Assembly: GCA_016703665.1 (NCBI GenBank)
Contig: JADJBS010000008.1
Location: 124,001-188,000 of the forward strand
Reading direction: 5' to 3'
DNA: 64,000 nt
From: Candidatus Defluviibacillus avedoerensis
Lineage (GTDB): Bacteria; Pseudomonadota; Gammaproteobacteria; Burkholderiales; Burkholderiaceae_C
Positions 8,239 to 16,850 of the stretch are shown here, one piece after another. Below the pieces are notes generated by a model. The model was given only the letters and a program-made list of their open reading frames with translations, did no database searches and was not told the DNA's origin. Made by a program: the position numbers and the translations under genes. Numbering within the stretch: the stretch's first letter is position 1; each line of letters opens with the position of its first letter.

Positions 8239-9739
8239 TCTGGGCTTTTTGCACCTTGCCCAGGGCGGTTTTGGGCAGCTCGGTTTGCTGCAGCCAGCGG
8301 CGCGGTAGCTTGTAGCGAGCCAGGTTGGCTTGCAAATAGGCTTGCAGTTCGGCCTGGGAGGCATCCCAATTTGATAGCAAACTATTGTTATTAATATTGC
8401 CTAAATAGCTATTTTTGTCATGCAAAACCACCACGGCCACCGGAATCTCACCCCATTGCGGATCTGGCATGCCGAGCACGGCACACTCGGCCACCAGTGG
8501 GTGGCGAGCGAGCAGGTTTTCGATCTCGGCTGGGTAGATGTTCTCGCCGCCGGAGATGATCATGTCTTTGGCACGGCCAACGATGCGGTAGCTGCCGTCT
8601 GCGGCCTGTTGCGCCAGGTCGCCGGTGTGAAACCAGCCGTCGCCATCCCTGGCAGACGTTTCAGGCCAATAGCGGTGAACGATATTGGCGGCGCGTAGCC
8701 ACAACTCACCCGTATTGCCCTGGCCAGACAAACGCGCCTCTACCCCCGGTGCAGGCCAGCCGCATGAGCCGACGTGACCGAAGGCATGCTCAGGCGGGAG
8801 TGCGACCGAGAACGGGCCCGTCTCAGTGGCGCCATAGACATTGCACACAGGCACCCCCCGCGCGTGCACGGCCTGCACCAGATCGTCCGGCAAGATGCTG
8901 CTGCCAGCCCAGACGGCCCGCAAGCAAGATAAATCCGCCTTTGGCCATGCGGGATGCGCCATCAATGCACGCAGTGTGGCGGGGACTTGCAGTGTGAGGC
9001 TTGGCCGCCAGCGGGCCAGATCGGCCAGCGTGGCATCGGGGTCAAACCGGGCATGCAGGATGACGCTGGCCCCGGCATACAAGGCGGGCAGGGTCTGAAT
9101 GCACAGGCCGCCCACATGAAACAAGGGAAGCACGGTCAAGATGCTGTCATCTGGTGTGACAGCCTGTACCGCCTGCGCGGCCGCCATGTTGGCCAGCAAG
9201 TTGGCCTGGGTGTGCACCGCGCCCTTGGGTTTGCCTGTGGTACCCGAGGTGTAAACCAGGACGGCTGGGGATTCGCCTTGGCCGCAGCAGGCGACCCCTT
9301 CGCTGCCAGCGGGCTGCATAAGCTCAGCGAGCGACAAACTGGTGAGCGCGTCGTGCATGAGCGCCAGTTCACCCGCTGCCTTTGCCCAGTACGTATCGTG
9401 CACCAGGCACACAGGCGTACAGTCTTGCAGCACGCCCTTCCACTCAGGTAAGGCAAGCCGAAAATTCAACGGTGCCAACACTGCACCGATACGGGCAAGT
9501 GCAAACAACAGCGCAATCTGATCAGGGTGGTTCAGCCCCAGGTAAGCAACCCGGTCGCCTGGGCACACTCCCCACCGGTGCCAAAGAGCAGTTGCTGCGT
9601 GGTCCGCCCTTTGCCGCAGCTCCCGGTAGCTAAGTACCTGCCCCTCAAACCGAATGGCAATGGCGTCTGGTCGCGTTCCGCTTTGGTGCGCCAGGAGAGC
9701 GTTCAGGGTTAAAAAAGGATCGGGTATGGCTGCTTGCAT
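8201..9739 (-). CDS. Class I adenylate-forming enzyme (AMP-dependent acyl-CoA ligase)
   Basis: This 512-residue enzyme is expected to activate a carboxylic acid to acyl-AMP and then acyl-CoA in the cytosol. The P-loop YTSGTTGKPKG is at 163-173, VYGATET at 301-307, the HTGDLA hinge region at about 371, GRAKDMIISGGEN at 388-400 and the catalytic C-terminal Lys (ALGKVQK) at about 495. Residues about 440-459 (HDKNSYLGNINNNSLLSNWD) have no place in the family between the C-domain strand VAVVVL and helix AELQAYLQ. They are encoded by an AT-rich dispersed element read in frame. The 3' end overlaps ampG. The acid substrate (medium or long chain, or aromatic) cannot be told from the sequence. Confidence 0.92.
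   Translation of the reverse strand: MQAAIPDPFLTLNALLAHQSGTRPDAIAIRFEGQVLSYRELRQRADHAATALWHRWGVCPGDRVAYLGLNHPDQIALLFALARIGAVLAPLNFRLALPEWKGVLQDCTPVCLVHDTYWAKAAGELALMHDALTSLSLAELMQPAGSEGVACCGQGESPAVLVYTSGTTGKPKGAVHTQANLLANMAAAQAVQAVTPDDSILTVLPLFHVGGLCIQTLPALYAGASVILHARFDPDATLADLARWRPSLTLQVPATLRALMAHPAWPKADLSCLRAVWAGSSILPDDLVQAVHARGVPVCNVYGATETGPFSVALPPEHAFGHVGSCGWPAPGVEARLSGQGNTGELWLRAANIVHRYWPETSARDGDGWFHTGDLAQQAADGSYRIVGRAKDMIISGGENIYPAEIENLLARHPLVAECAVLGMPDPQWGEIPVAVVVLHDKNSYLGNINNNSLLSNWDASQAELQAYLQANLARYKLPRRWLQQTELPKTALGKVQKAQIKSLLTESFPAA
8371..8418. repeat. AT-rich dispersed element, copy A, inside the acyl-CoA ligase gene
   Basis: This short AT-rich stretch lies in GC-rich coding sequence. 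Its 30-base core (8376-8405) matches 34187-34216 at 25 of 30 positions, in the same orientation on the plus strand; ACTATTGTTA and TATTGCCTAAA are shared exactly. It keeps the ligase frame open and adds about 15-20 residues to a surface region between the last strand and helix of the C-terminal domain. Confidence 0.65.
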
Positions 9740-9844
9740 TTACCTAACTTTACCGCTGCTTCATGGGCTTTTGATAGGGGCAGCTGAAGATGATGGCATT
9801 GAGACCCTTTTGTTCAGTTGAGTCGGAAGAAGTGATTCAAGGCC

Positions 9845-10576
9845 ATGCACAATCTGCCCATGCAAGATCTGTTGATGATTGAGGACGATACCCGCTTGGC
9901 CCAGATGGTGGGGGAGTATTTGCGCGGCAATGGCTTTGGCTTTGACCATGCGGCCACTGCCATGGCAGGCCTGCGGGCAGTCGGCGACAAAGTGCCGGAC
10001 CTCGTCATCCTGGATTTGATGTTGCCGGACATGGATGGCCTGGAGGTGTGCCGCCGCTTACGTGCCACAGCCGGTGCTGTGGCCAAAGTGCCGGTACTGA
10101 TGCTCACCGCCAAGGGTGACCCGATGGACCGGATCATTGGCCTGGAGATTGGGGCAGATGATTACCTGCCCAAACCTTTTGAGCCCCGGGAATTGCTGGC
10201 ACGTATTCGCGCCATTTTGCGACGGCGCGATGACACGACCGCCAGCATAAACGGCCCGGTGCACACGGCACCCTTGCGCTTTGGCTCACTTGAAATCGAC
10301 CGCGATGCCCGCGCAGTCAGCGTAAGCGGCAAGGTCTGCGACTTAACCTCTTATCAGTTCGACCTGCTGCTCGCATTGGCCGAGCGTGCTGGCAGGGTGC
10401 TGTCGCGCGACCAAATCATGGAAGCCGTGCGGGGCCGCGAACTGGAGGCGTTTGACCGGTCCATTGATGTGCATATGGGGCGTATCCGCGCTGCCATCGA
10501 GGTGGATGTGAAGGTGCCCAAGCGCATCCTCACTGTTCGCGGCGTGGGCTACGTGTTTGCACGCCAGCAAGATTAG
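9845..10576 (+). CDS. OmpR/PhoB-family response regulator
   Basis: This 243-residue regulator has a receiver domain at about 7-125, with phospho-acceptor Asp57 (VILDLMLPD) and conserved Lys110 (LPKPFEP). A winged-helix DNA-binding domain follows at about 145-240 (FDLLLALAERAGRVLSRDQIM... GRIRAAIE... RGVGYVF). The sensor kinase gene starts 2 bases after the stop, so the two are co-transcribed and form a cognate pair. The layout (RR then a kinase with one periplasmic loop) resembles CpxRA/RstAB-type envelope systems, but I cannot assign a target. The start may be ATG 9845 or the in-frame ATG 15 bases later. The 105 bases upstream separate it from the divergent acyl-CoA ligase and should hold its promoter. 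Confidence 0.95.
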   Translation: MHNLPMQDLLMIEDDTRLAQMVGEYLRGNGFGFDHAATAMAGLRAVGDKVPDLVILDLMLPDMDGLEVCRRLRATAGAVAKVPVLMLTAKGDPMDRIIGLEIGADDYLPKPFEPRELLARIRAILRRRDDTTASINGPVHTAPLRFGSLEIDRDARAVSVSGKVCDLTSYQFDLLLALAERAGRVLSRDQIMEAVRGRELEAFDRSIDVHMGRIRAAIEVDVKVPKRILTVRGVGYVFARQQD

Positions 10577-10578
10577 TC

Positions 10579-11808
10579 ATGCATACCCTGCGCGCATTGT
10601 GGAACCGCCTGTACGTCAGGATATGGCTGGCCGTGATCATGGCAGTGGTGGTGTTGACGCTGCTGGTCAGTTGGGCTTGGCGGCTGACGGCGGAAGAACC
10701 GCTGCGCGAGGTGCACATCCGTAACGGTGCGGGCCAGGTGATTGGCAGCGGACAAAGCCGCTTGCTGCGACCACCCGCACCGGGGCTCGGGCTGCCGATG
10801 CCGCCGGGTGGCCACATGCCGCGCAAATTGGGACGGGGACCTGAGTTCATTGTGCGGATGAACAATGGTGAGGAAGTCCATGTGCACTTGCCCCGCCCCG
10901 CTGAGCGATCGCCCTTCAGTAACCGGCAGTATGGTTTTTTCTGGCTGCTGGCACTGGTTGGTGTGGCGGTCGCGCTGGGCACTTACCCCATCATCCGGCA
11001 AATGACCAAGCGGCTGGAAGCTGTTCAGGCGGGCGTCGAGCGTTGGGGCGCAGGGGACCTGAGCGCGCGCGTGCCAGTGCAAGGCCAAGATGAAGTGGCT
11101 TCGCTAGCGCTGCGGTTTAACAGTGCAGCGGAGCGGATACAAGGCTTGATCAGTGCACACAAATCACTGCTGGCCAATGCATCGCATGAATTGCGGTCGC
11201 CGCTGACACGCATCCGCATGGGGCTGGAACTGATGGGCGACAAGCCTACGGCAAGCTTCAAAAGCGAGATTGCCCGCAACATTAGCGAGCTGGACCAGTT
11301 GATTGACGAGATTCTTCTTGCCAGTCGTTTGGATGCTCGCGAGGCAGATATGGGCACGGTTGAGCAGATCGACCTGACCGGCCTGCTGGCCGAAGAGTGC
11401 GCCCGCGCGGGGGCTGATTTTTCTGCAGAAGGTTCTGGCGGCGAACCCGTCATGGTGAAAGGCGTTGTCAAGCTCTTGCGGCGTGTGGCGCGCAACCTGC
11501 TCGAAAACGCCAGGCGCTACAGCCAGGGTGAAGTGTCTGTCACCTTGAAGGTGAGCAATGGCACCGTGGTTTTGCAAGTTTGCGACAGGGGCCCCGGTGT
11601 ACCGACCGAGTTGCGTGAACGCATCTTTGAGCCGTTTTACCGTTTGCCCGGTGCCAGTGAACAATCGGGCGGTGTCGGCCTAGGGCTGGCGCTGGTCAAA
11701 TCAATCACTGAACGTCATGGTGGGCAGGTCAGTTGTGTGGGGCGAGACGGTGGCGGTGCCTGTTTTGTCGTGACACTGCCGGCGCTACCGACCATCAAGA
11801 CCGCCTGA
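10579..11808 (+). CDS. Membrane sensor histidine kinase
   Basis: This 409-residue kinase is partner to the regulator directly upstream. A transmembrane helix at about 13-32 is followed by a periplasmic segment (about 33-118) rich in Pro and Gly, a second helix (about 119-137), a HAMP linker (about 140-190), a HisKA domain with phospho-acceptor His203 in ASHELRSPLTR, and a HATPase domain with N-box NLLENARRYS (about 306), DRGPGVP and GVGLGLALVK. All catalytic motifs are intact. The periplasmic segment contains a Pro/Gly/Met stretch (RPPAPGLGLPMPPGGHMPR) that gives no clear homology to a known ligand-binding fold; the signal is unknown. The next gene (137 bases on) is separate. Confidence 0.95.
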   Translation: MHTLRALWNRLYVRIWLAVIMAVVVLTLLVSWAWRLTAEEPLREVHIRNGAGQVIGSGQSRLLRPPAPGLGLPMPPGGHMPRKLGRGPEFIVRMNNGEEVHVHLPRPAERSPFSNRQYGFFWLLALVGVAVALGTYPIIRQMTKRLEAVQAGVERWGAGDLSARVPVQGQDEVASLALRFNSAAERIQGLISAHKSLLANASHELRSPLTRIRMGLELMGDKPTASFKSEIARNISELDQLIDEILLASRLDAREADMGTVEQIDLTGLLAEECARAGADFSAEGSGGEPVMVKGVVKLLRRVARNLLENARRYSQGEVSVTLKVSNGTVVLQVCDRGPGVPTELRERIFEPFYRLPGASEQSGGVGLGLALVKSITERHGGQVSCVGRDGGGACFVVTLPALPTIKTA

Positions 11809-11945
11809 TTCACCCTCAGGCACTTCATTGGCTTGCAGATACTGCATTTGAGGGGCAGGGGATCGATGCGCTGTTGTCAGCTGTAGCACAATGTGCCTAT
11901 GCCCAATCCGTTATTGACAGTTCCGCGCCAGGGTGACCGCACGCC

Positions 11946-13160
11946 GTGAAAACGCACCTGGCTTATCCCTTGAACACCCGGGAACCGACTGAGCGCGAAG
12001 CCATGCGCCAGATGGCTGTTCGAGAGATTGGCGCTGCGCTCAGTTCACCTTTGGCTGCTTGCCTGCTGGCCTATACCCTGTCTGGCCTGGCCGATGCCCA
12101 GTACCTCGAAGCATGGCTGGTCACGCAGATATTCTTTGCCGCGTGTAACTTGGCACTGTCAATTTTGCTATTGCGGCGGGTGGATTCGGACTCTGCCCGT
12201 ACACGCTTGCTAGGCTTTCTGACAATCACGCTGGTGCTGGAGGCCGCCTCCTGGGGGGCTGCGCCAGTGCTGCTGGTCACGTCGGACCCGATATACAACG
12301 TCCTCACGCTGGGCTTTGTCTGCGTCGCCTGTTCTTTGGCATTGCACACCTTGTGCCTGTACCAGCCGTCGATGGTGATGGTTCTCTTGTGCCTGATGGT
12401 GCCCAGCGTTGTGTTCCATCTGCTTGGCAGTAGCGTCATTGACCAAATCATGGGCTTGGGCGCCCTGGTGGTCCTCGGTTTAAGTCTGTTTTATGGTTCG
12501 GTCACCGGTCGACTTGCACGTAACGGCATCAAAGGATCGGTGCAAAGCGTCATGCTCGCAGATCAGCTGAAAAGTAATACGGCTGATTTACGCACTGCCC
12601 TTCGTGCGATCCGCCAGATGGCAACGCGCGACCCTTTGACCCAGTGCTACAACCGTCGCGCCGTGCTGGAGTTTCTTGAACGTGACATGGTCTCGCAAGA
12701 CCGTGGCGGCCCGGCAATTGGCGTGTTGCTGATTGATCTGGATCACTTCAAACAGGTCAATGACAGTTTGGGACATTTGACCGGTGACGATGTGCTCAAG
12801 GCGCTGTCCCATCGGCTGAACAACCTGATGCGTGGCAATGACTTTCTGGCTCGCTACGGCGGTGAAGAGTTTGTCTGCCTGGTGCATGTGACTGATGAAC
12901 AGCAACTGCTGGCTGCGGGAGAGCGTATCCGCATCGCTGTTGCCGAAAAACCCATCCTCAGCAAGCCTGAACCACTCACGATCCAGGTCTCTGTGGGTGC
13001 TGCGATGCGTCGCCGGGGCGAAGAAGGGAATGCCTTGTTTGCACGCGCAGACAAGGCTTTGACGAAAGCCAAAAATGCCGGACGCAACCAAGTGCTGCTG
13101 GACTCCATTGCCAGCTCACCCTTGGTTGCGGACGTCAATATCACCAGCACTGTGGATTGA
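11946..13160 (+). CDS. Membrane-anchored diguanylate cyclase
   Basis: This 404-residue protein has an N-terminal region (about 30-185) with five or six hydrophobic helices, followed by a GGDEF domain (about 225-385). The active-site motif is GGEEF at 305-309, a functional variant, and an RxxD inhibitory site (RGND, 296-299) sits five residues before it, so product feedback control is likely. DPLTQCYNRR marks the domain start. It should make cyclic-di-GMP in response to a membrane or extracellular cue. The start codon is the GTG at 11946; an ATG 57 bases downstream is an alternative and would still precede the first helix. The 3' end overlaps the convergent lysR by 45 bases. Confidence 0.9.
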   Translation: MKTHLAYPLNTREPTEREAMRQMAVREIGAALSSPLAACLLAYTLSGLADAQYLEAWLVTQIFFAACNLALSILLLRRVDSDSARTRLLGFLTITLVLEAASWGAAPVLLVTSDPIYNVLTLGFVCVACSLALHTLCLYQPSMVMVLLCLMVPSVVFHLLGSSVIDQIMGLGALVVLGLSLFYGSVTGRLARNGIKGSVQSVMLADQLKSNTADLRTALRAIRQMATRDPLTQCYNRRAVLEFLERDMVSQDRGGPAIGVLLIDLDHFKQVNDSLGHLTGDDVLKALSHRLNNLMRGNDFLARYGGEEFVCLVHVTDEQQLLAAGERIRIAVAEKPILSKPEPLTIQVSVGAAMRRRGEEGNALFARADKALTKAKNAGRNQVLLDSIASSPLVADVNITSTVD

Positions 13161-14102
13161 ACCTGAACCCACTAGGTTAAACAGCTGGGAAGACAATTCT
13201 TGTGCCTCCGAGATAAGGGCATTGGTCATGGCGTCAACCTGTATGCTGGCGGCACGGTAGCGGGGGCGGACCAGGTTGATCTCGTAAGGAATGGACACGC
13301 TGAAAGGCCGGATGACCAAAGCAGATTTGGTGGCCGAGTTGCAGCGCGATTGCATGAGCGCCGTGAGCGGGTTGACGATGGCCAGTCCGAGCCCCCTTGC
13401 CACCATGGCACACACCGCGTCTGCGCTGTGGGTTTCGATGCGCATCTGCCGCGTGACACCGCACTCACTGAAAATCGCGTCAATTTTGCGACGGTACGGA
13501 TCCCCGCCTGACAGACTCACAAAGGCTTGGCCCGCAAAGTCCTGTGGCGTCAGTTGAGATTTAGCAGTCAATGCATGGCCTTGCGGCAACACGCAGACCT
13601 CATCCACCCGCATCAGGGTGAGCTGCTCAGTGCCCGCCAAGGCACGGGACGATTCGGTCAGCCCAAGGTCAAAGCGCTGTGCACTCAGCGACTCTTCCAG
13701 CCAGGGAGACTCTTGAGGGGTGATCAGTACCTGCGCGCCCGGGAGAATCTGCGCCAACCGCGCGCAGGCACCAGGCATAAGTGATGCCGAATACGCTGGC
13801 TGGCAACCGATATTGACTGGCCCAGCAGCTGAGTCGACCAAGCGGGCCGCAAACCGCTGCAAATGGTCAATGCCAACATAGGCTCGCTGTACTTCGTCAA
13901 ACAAGGTTTGCGCCCGCGCGCTGGGTATCAGCCGCCCCCGCTGGCGGGTGAACAGCGCATAGCCCAGCAATTGCTCCATGCGCGCCAGGTCCCGGCTGAC
14001 CGTGGGCTGCGAGCTGTTCAAGGCATTGGCAGCAGCCGTCACCCCGCCGCTGCTCATGACCGCACGGAAGACCTCAATGTGACGTTGGCTGATGGCTAAC
14101 AT
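13116..14102 (-). CDS. lysR: LysR-family regulator, probable activator of lysA
   Basis: This 328-residue regulator has an N-terminal winged helix-turn-helix (about 4-62; QRHIEVFRAVMSSGGVTAAANAL... QPTVSRDLARME) and a periplasmic-binding-protein-like effector domain (about 90-300). It is divergent from lysA with a 72-base shared intergenic region, the arrangement of the founding LysR/LysA pair of Escherichia coli, in which LysR activates lysA and diaminopimelate is the co-inducer. That role is inferred from context. The C-terminal 25 residues are encoded by DNA that overlaps the convergent diguanylate cyclase gene, so the tail is probably an extension with little function. Confidence 0.88.
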   Translation of the reverse strand: MLAISQRHIEVFRAVMSSGGVTAAANALNSSQPTVSRDLARMEQLLGYALFTRQRGRLIPSARAQTLFDEVQRAYVGIDHLQRFAARLVDSAAGPVNIGCQPAYSASLMPGACARLAQILPGAQVLITPQESPWLEESLSAQRFDLGLTESSRALAGTEQLTLMRVDEVCVLPQGHALTAKSQLTPQDFAGQAFVSLSGGDPYRRKIDAIFSECGVTRQMRIETHSADAVCAMVARGLGLAIVNPLTALMQSRCNSATKSALVIRPFSVSIPYEINLVRPRYRAASIQVDAMTNALISEAQELSSQLFNLVGSGSIHSAGDIDVRNQG

Positions 14103-14174
14103 ATATCCAATTTGAATGATTCAGTGATATTAAAGTATTTGCAAGCATGACATGAGTTAGGCACACTGAACGAC
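14103..14174. promoter_or_regulatory. lysR-lysA divergent control region
   Basis: These 72 AT-rich bases lie between the two divergent starts. They contain a perfect 5-1-5 inverted repeat, TGAATGATTCA (14113-14123), flanked by ATATC (14103-14107) and GATAT (14126-14130). LysR-family proteins bind T-N11-A-type dyads in exactly this position, so this is the expected operator. Assignment is by position and symmetry only. Confidence 0.5.
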
Positions 14175-15437
14175 ATGAACAGCATTCACCCCAAAACCTC
14201 TATTTCCGATGACCTGATCCGCGATCTGGCACGCATACATGGCACACCCCTGTGGGTGTATGACGCGTCGGTGATTCGCAGCCGAATTCAAAGTCTGTCT
14301 GCCTTTGAGACCGTGCGCTTTGCCCAAAAGGCCTGCTCCAACACCCATGTGCTGCGGCTGATGCGCGAACAGGGCGTGGCGGTGGATGCGGTGTCGCGCG
14401 GTGAAATCCTGCGGGCGCTCAAGGCAGGCTACCACGCAGGTGCCGAGTCCAGCGAGATCGTGTTCACGGCCGACGTGATCGACCAGGCCACGCTGGATAC
14501 CGTGGTGCAACACCAAGTGCCCGTCAACGCAGGCTCCATCGACATGCTGCGCCAGTTGGGCGCAGCATCCCCTGGACACCGCGTATGGCTGCGCATCAAC
14601 CCTGGTTTTGGGCATGGGCACAGCAACAAGACCAACACCGGTGGCGAACACAGCAAGCACGGCATCTGGCATGCAGAACTGGAGCAGGCACTCGCGGTCG
14701 TCAAAGCCCAAGACCTGAAGCTCGTTGGCCTGCACATGCACATCGGTTCGGGCGTGGATTACGGTCATTTGCAATCCGTTTGCGGCGCCATGGTGGATTT
14801 GCTGCGCCGCACCCTAGTCGGCGGACACGATGTGCAAGCCATCTCGGCGGGTGGTGGCTTGAGCATTCCATACAAAGCAGGCGACGCTGGCATTGACACC
14901 GTGGCTTACCACCAGCTCTGGCAAGCTGTGCAGAAAGAAGCCACACAACTGTTTGGCCATGCCATCCATCTGGAACTGGAGCCAGGTCGCTACTTGGTGG
15001 CCGAGTCCGGCTTGCTGATCACCCAGGTGCGCGCGGTGAAAGACGCAGGCGCCAATCACTTTGTATTGTTGGACACGGGCTTTAACGAGTTGATGCGCCC
15101 CAGCATGTACGGTGCGCATCACCACATGTCGGTGCTGTCTGCGAGCCCTGGTGTGGCGATGGGTGCCGAGCGCCCGACCGTGGTAGCCGGGCCGCTGTGT
15201 GAGTCAGGCGACGTGTTCACGCAGACCGACGGCGGTGTGGTGACGCCCCGCATGCTGGCGCCTGCCCAGGTGGGTGACCTGGTGGTCATTCACGATGCCG
15301 GCGCCTATGGCGCCTCGATGTCATCCAACTACAACAGCCGCCCGCTGGCGGCTGAGGTGTTGGTGAATGGTGGGGTGGCGAAACTGATCCGGCGTCGGCA
15401 GACGGTGGGAGAGTTGATGGCGTTGGAGGATATTTGA
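14175..15437 (+). CDS. lysA: Diaminopimelate decarboxylase
   Basis: This 420-residue PLP enzyme of the alanine-racemase-fold decarboxylase family converts meso-diaminopimelate to L-lysine and CO2. Lys52 in RFAQKACSN is the PLP Schiff-base lysine. NPGFGHGHSNKTNTGGEHSK, HMHIGSGVDYGHL, SAGGGLS and ELEPGRYLVAESG follow the E. coli LysA pattern closely, and the catalytic Cys is in GPLCESGDVF. Length and sequence fit the enterobacterial-type LysA controlled by LysR, rather than the longer-known betaproteobacterial lysA found beside cyaY/lppL genes, so the genome may carry a second decarboxylase. The start ATG follows a weak ribosome site. Expected regulation is by the divergent LysR. Confidence 0.94.
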   Translation: MNSIHPKTSISDDLIRDLARIHGTPLWVYDASVIRSRIQSLSAFETVRFAQKACSNTHVLRLMREQGVAVDAVSRGEILRALKAGYHAGAESSEIVFTADVIDQATLDTVVQHQVPVNAGSIDMLRQLGAASPGHRVWLRINPGFGHGHSNKTNTGGEHSKHGIWHAELEQALAVVKAQDLKLVGLHMHIGSGVDYGHLQSVCGAMVDLLRRTLVGGHDVQAISAGGGLSIPYKAGDAGIDTVAYHQLWQAVQKEATQLFGHAIHLELEPGRYLVAESGLLITQVRAVKDAGANHFVLLDTGFNELMRPSMYGAHHHMSVLSASPGVAMGAERPTVVAGPLCESGDVFTQTDGGVVTPRMLAPAQVGDLVVIHDAGAYGASMSSNYNSRPLAAEVLVNGGVAKLIRRRQTVGELMALEDI

Positions 15438-15455
15438 CCTGATATGTTAATGCAG

Positions 15456-15710
15456 TCAAGCCGCCAGACGCTGCTGCGCTTCCCAGCCTAAGCAAGCCAA
15501 TGCCACAGTGCGGGGGACAGGCTTGGCCCCGCTGCGGTAGTAAGCCAGCATGCGACGTGAAAGCCCCAGCGCGGCAGCAGCGCTGTCCAGTGTCAACTGA
15601 TGTCGCGCCATCCAGTTCCAGATAGCCTCGTGAGAACACTGACCAAGCTGTTCAACGGCGCGCGCTAATGGATGAAAAGCATGGCATACGCTGCCAAGTT
15701 CGCAAACCCT
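15456..15710 (-). pseudogene. Remnant of a small helix-turn-helix protein
   Basis: On the minus strand an open frame ends at 15456 and reads back to a stop near 15711 without a convincing start. Its C-terminal half has helix-turn-helix character: LDSAAAALGLSRRMLAYYRS followed by GAKPVPRTVALACLGWEA. The upstream part (HPLARAVEQLGQCSHEAIWNWM) continues the same pattern, so the gene seems to have lost its 5' end. The only ATG (15611) would give a 51-residue product that starts just before the DNA-binding helices. It sits between lysA and waaF, convergent with lysA. Either a truncated remnant or a short gene with an unusual start. Confidence 0.5.
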
Positions 15711-15756
15711 GGATCAGCGCATTCCTGAGGGGCTGCCTTGGCCAGAGAAATGATTT

Positions 15757-16788
15757 TTATACAGTCGAGATAGCGGCCAGCACTTGGTCTGGCCGGACGT
15801 CATTCAAACACCGCATGTGGCCTAGCGCGCATTCGCGATCGAAGCAGGGTGCGCAGTCCAGCGCTGGCTGGTAAGTAGTATCGTTTTTGAGCCAAAGCAC
15901 TTGGGCCTTGTCACTCAGGGGAGGGGTGTGCAGCGGGCTGGACGACCCAAACACCGCCACCTGGGGCACGCCAAAGGCGGCCGCCACATGCATCAGGCCA
16001 GAATCATTGCTTACTACGTTTTTACTAGCGGCAATGATAGACAGGGCCTGCCGTAACTGGGTTTTTCCAGCCAAGTTCAGGGCGTCTGGGCAGACTGCTT
16101 GAATCTCGTCACACAGGGTGGCCTCTTTGCCCGAGCCCAGCAAGACGCTACGCAAACCACACTCTGCAGATAGGCGCCTCGCCACTTCACCAAAGTGCGC
16201 GGTGGGCCAGCGCTTGGCCGGGCCGAACTCGGCGCCTGGGGCCATGACCACATAGGCTTGCGGGTTCAAGCCAAAGGGCGTAATGTCGGTAGCGGTCTGG
16301 GTGGCATCCAGCTGCAACTGCGGGCGGTCGCTGGCGACATCGGATGCACCGCTCAGTGCGGAATAGAACGCCACCATGGGCGGCTTGTTCTTGGGATTCT
16401 TAAGCCGGTGCGTCAGCAGGCCAATGCGCGCCTCACCCAAATAGCCCACGCGTTTGGAGATGTTCGCCAAGAAAGGCAGCAAGGCACTTTTAAGCGAGTT
16501 GGGCAGCACATAGGCAGTGTCAAACGGCTCGACCTGCTTGGCAAACTGCTGGGCCAAGATACGCCGGGCCTTGAACTGCAGGCCCCCGTGGGCAAACGGG
16601 AATTCGATCACCTCGGCCACCTGCGGCATGGCCTGGTACACCGGGGCCACCCAAGGCAAGGCGCCAACGGTCAGGCGCTCGCCCCTGGCGGCCAGACGCC
16701 GCATTAGCGGCTCGGTCATGACGGCGTCGCCGATCCACTGGGGGGCGATGATCAAAGAGCGGGTCAAATCGCCGCCGGGCCGCCCCAA
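15757..16788 (-). CDS. waaF: Lipopolysaccharide heptosyltransferase II
   Basis: This 343-residue GT9-family glycosyltransferase adds the second L-glycero-D-manno-heptose to the inner core of LPS at the cytosolic face of the inner membrane. Family marks are SLIIAPQWIGDAVMTEPLM at the N terminus, APGAEFGPAKRWPTAHF near the middle (nucleotide-heptose site), NDSGLMHVAAAFGVPQVAVFGSS and CFDREC...GHMRCL near the C terminus. Ten residues precede the first strand from the chosen ATG. Downstream on the same strand is only the HTH remnant, and the CHCC zinc protein and ilvE lie upstream, so a loose ilvE-zinc protein-waaF transcript is possible. Confidence 0.94.
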   Translation of the reverse strand: MGRPGGDLTRSLIIAPQWIGDAVMTEPLMRRLAARGERLTVGALPWVAPVYQAMPQVAEVIEFPFAHGGLQFKARRILAQQFAKQVEPFDTAYVLPNSLKSALLPFLANISKRVGYLGEARIGLLTHRLKNPKNKPPMVAFYSALSGASDVASDRPQLQLDATQTATDITPFGLNPQAYVVMAPGAEFGPAKRWPTAHFGEVARRLSAECGLRSVLLGSGKEATLCDEIQAVCPDALNLAGKTQLRQALSIIAASKNVVSNDSGLMHVAAAFGVPQVAVFGSSSPLHTPPLSDKAQVLWLKNDTTYQPALDCAPCFDRECALGHMRCLNDVRPDQVLAAISTV

Positions 16789-16796
16789 GGCGATCT

Positions 16797-16817
16797 GCAG
16801 CCTCCTCGGGAGGCTGC
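16797..16817. other. Perfect GC-rich hairpin between waaF and the zinc-protein gene
   Basis: A 9-base stem (GCAGCCTCC/GGAGGCTGC) closes a three-base TCG loop. There is no U-tract on either side, so it is not a classical intrinsic terminator; it could pause transcription or stabilise an RNA end in the 62-base gap. Confidence 0.5.
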
Positions 16818-16850
16818 GAAGGACACGAAGTCCCGAGCGTGGAGGCTCAC

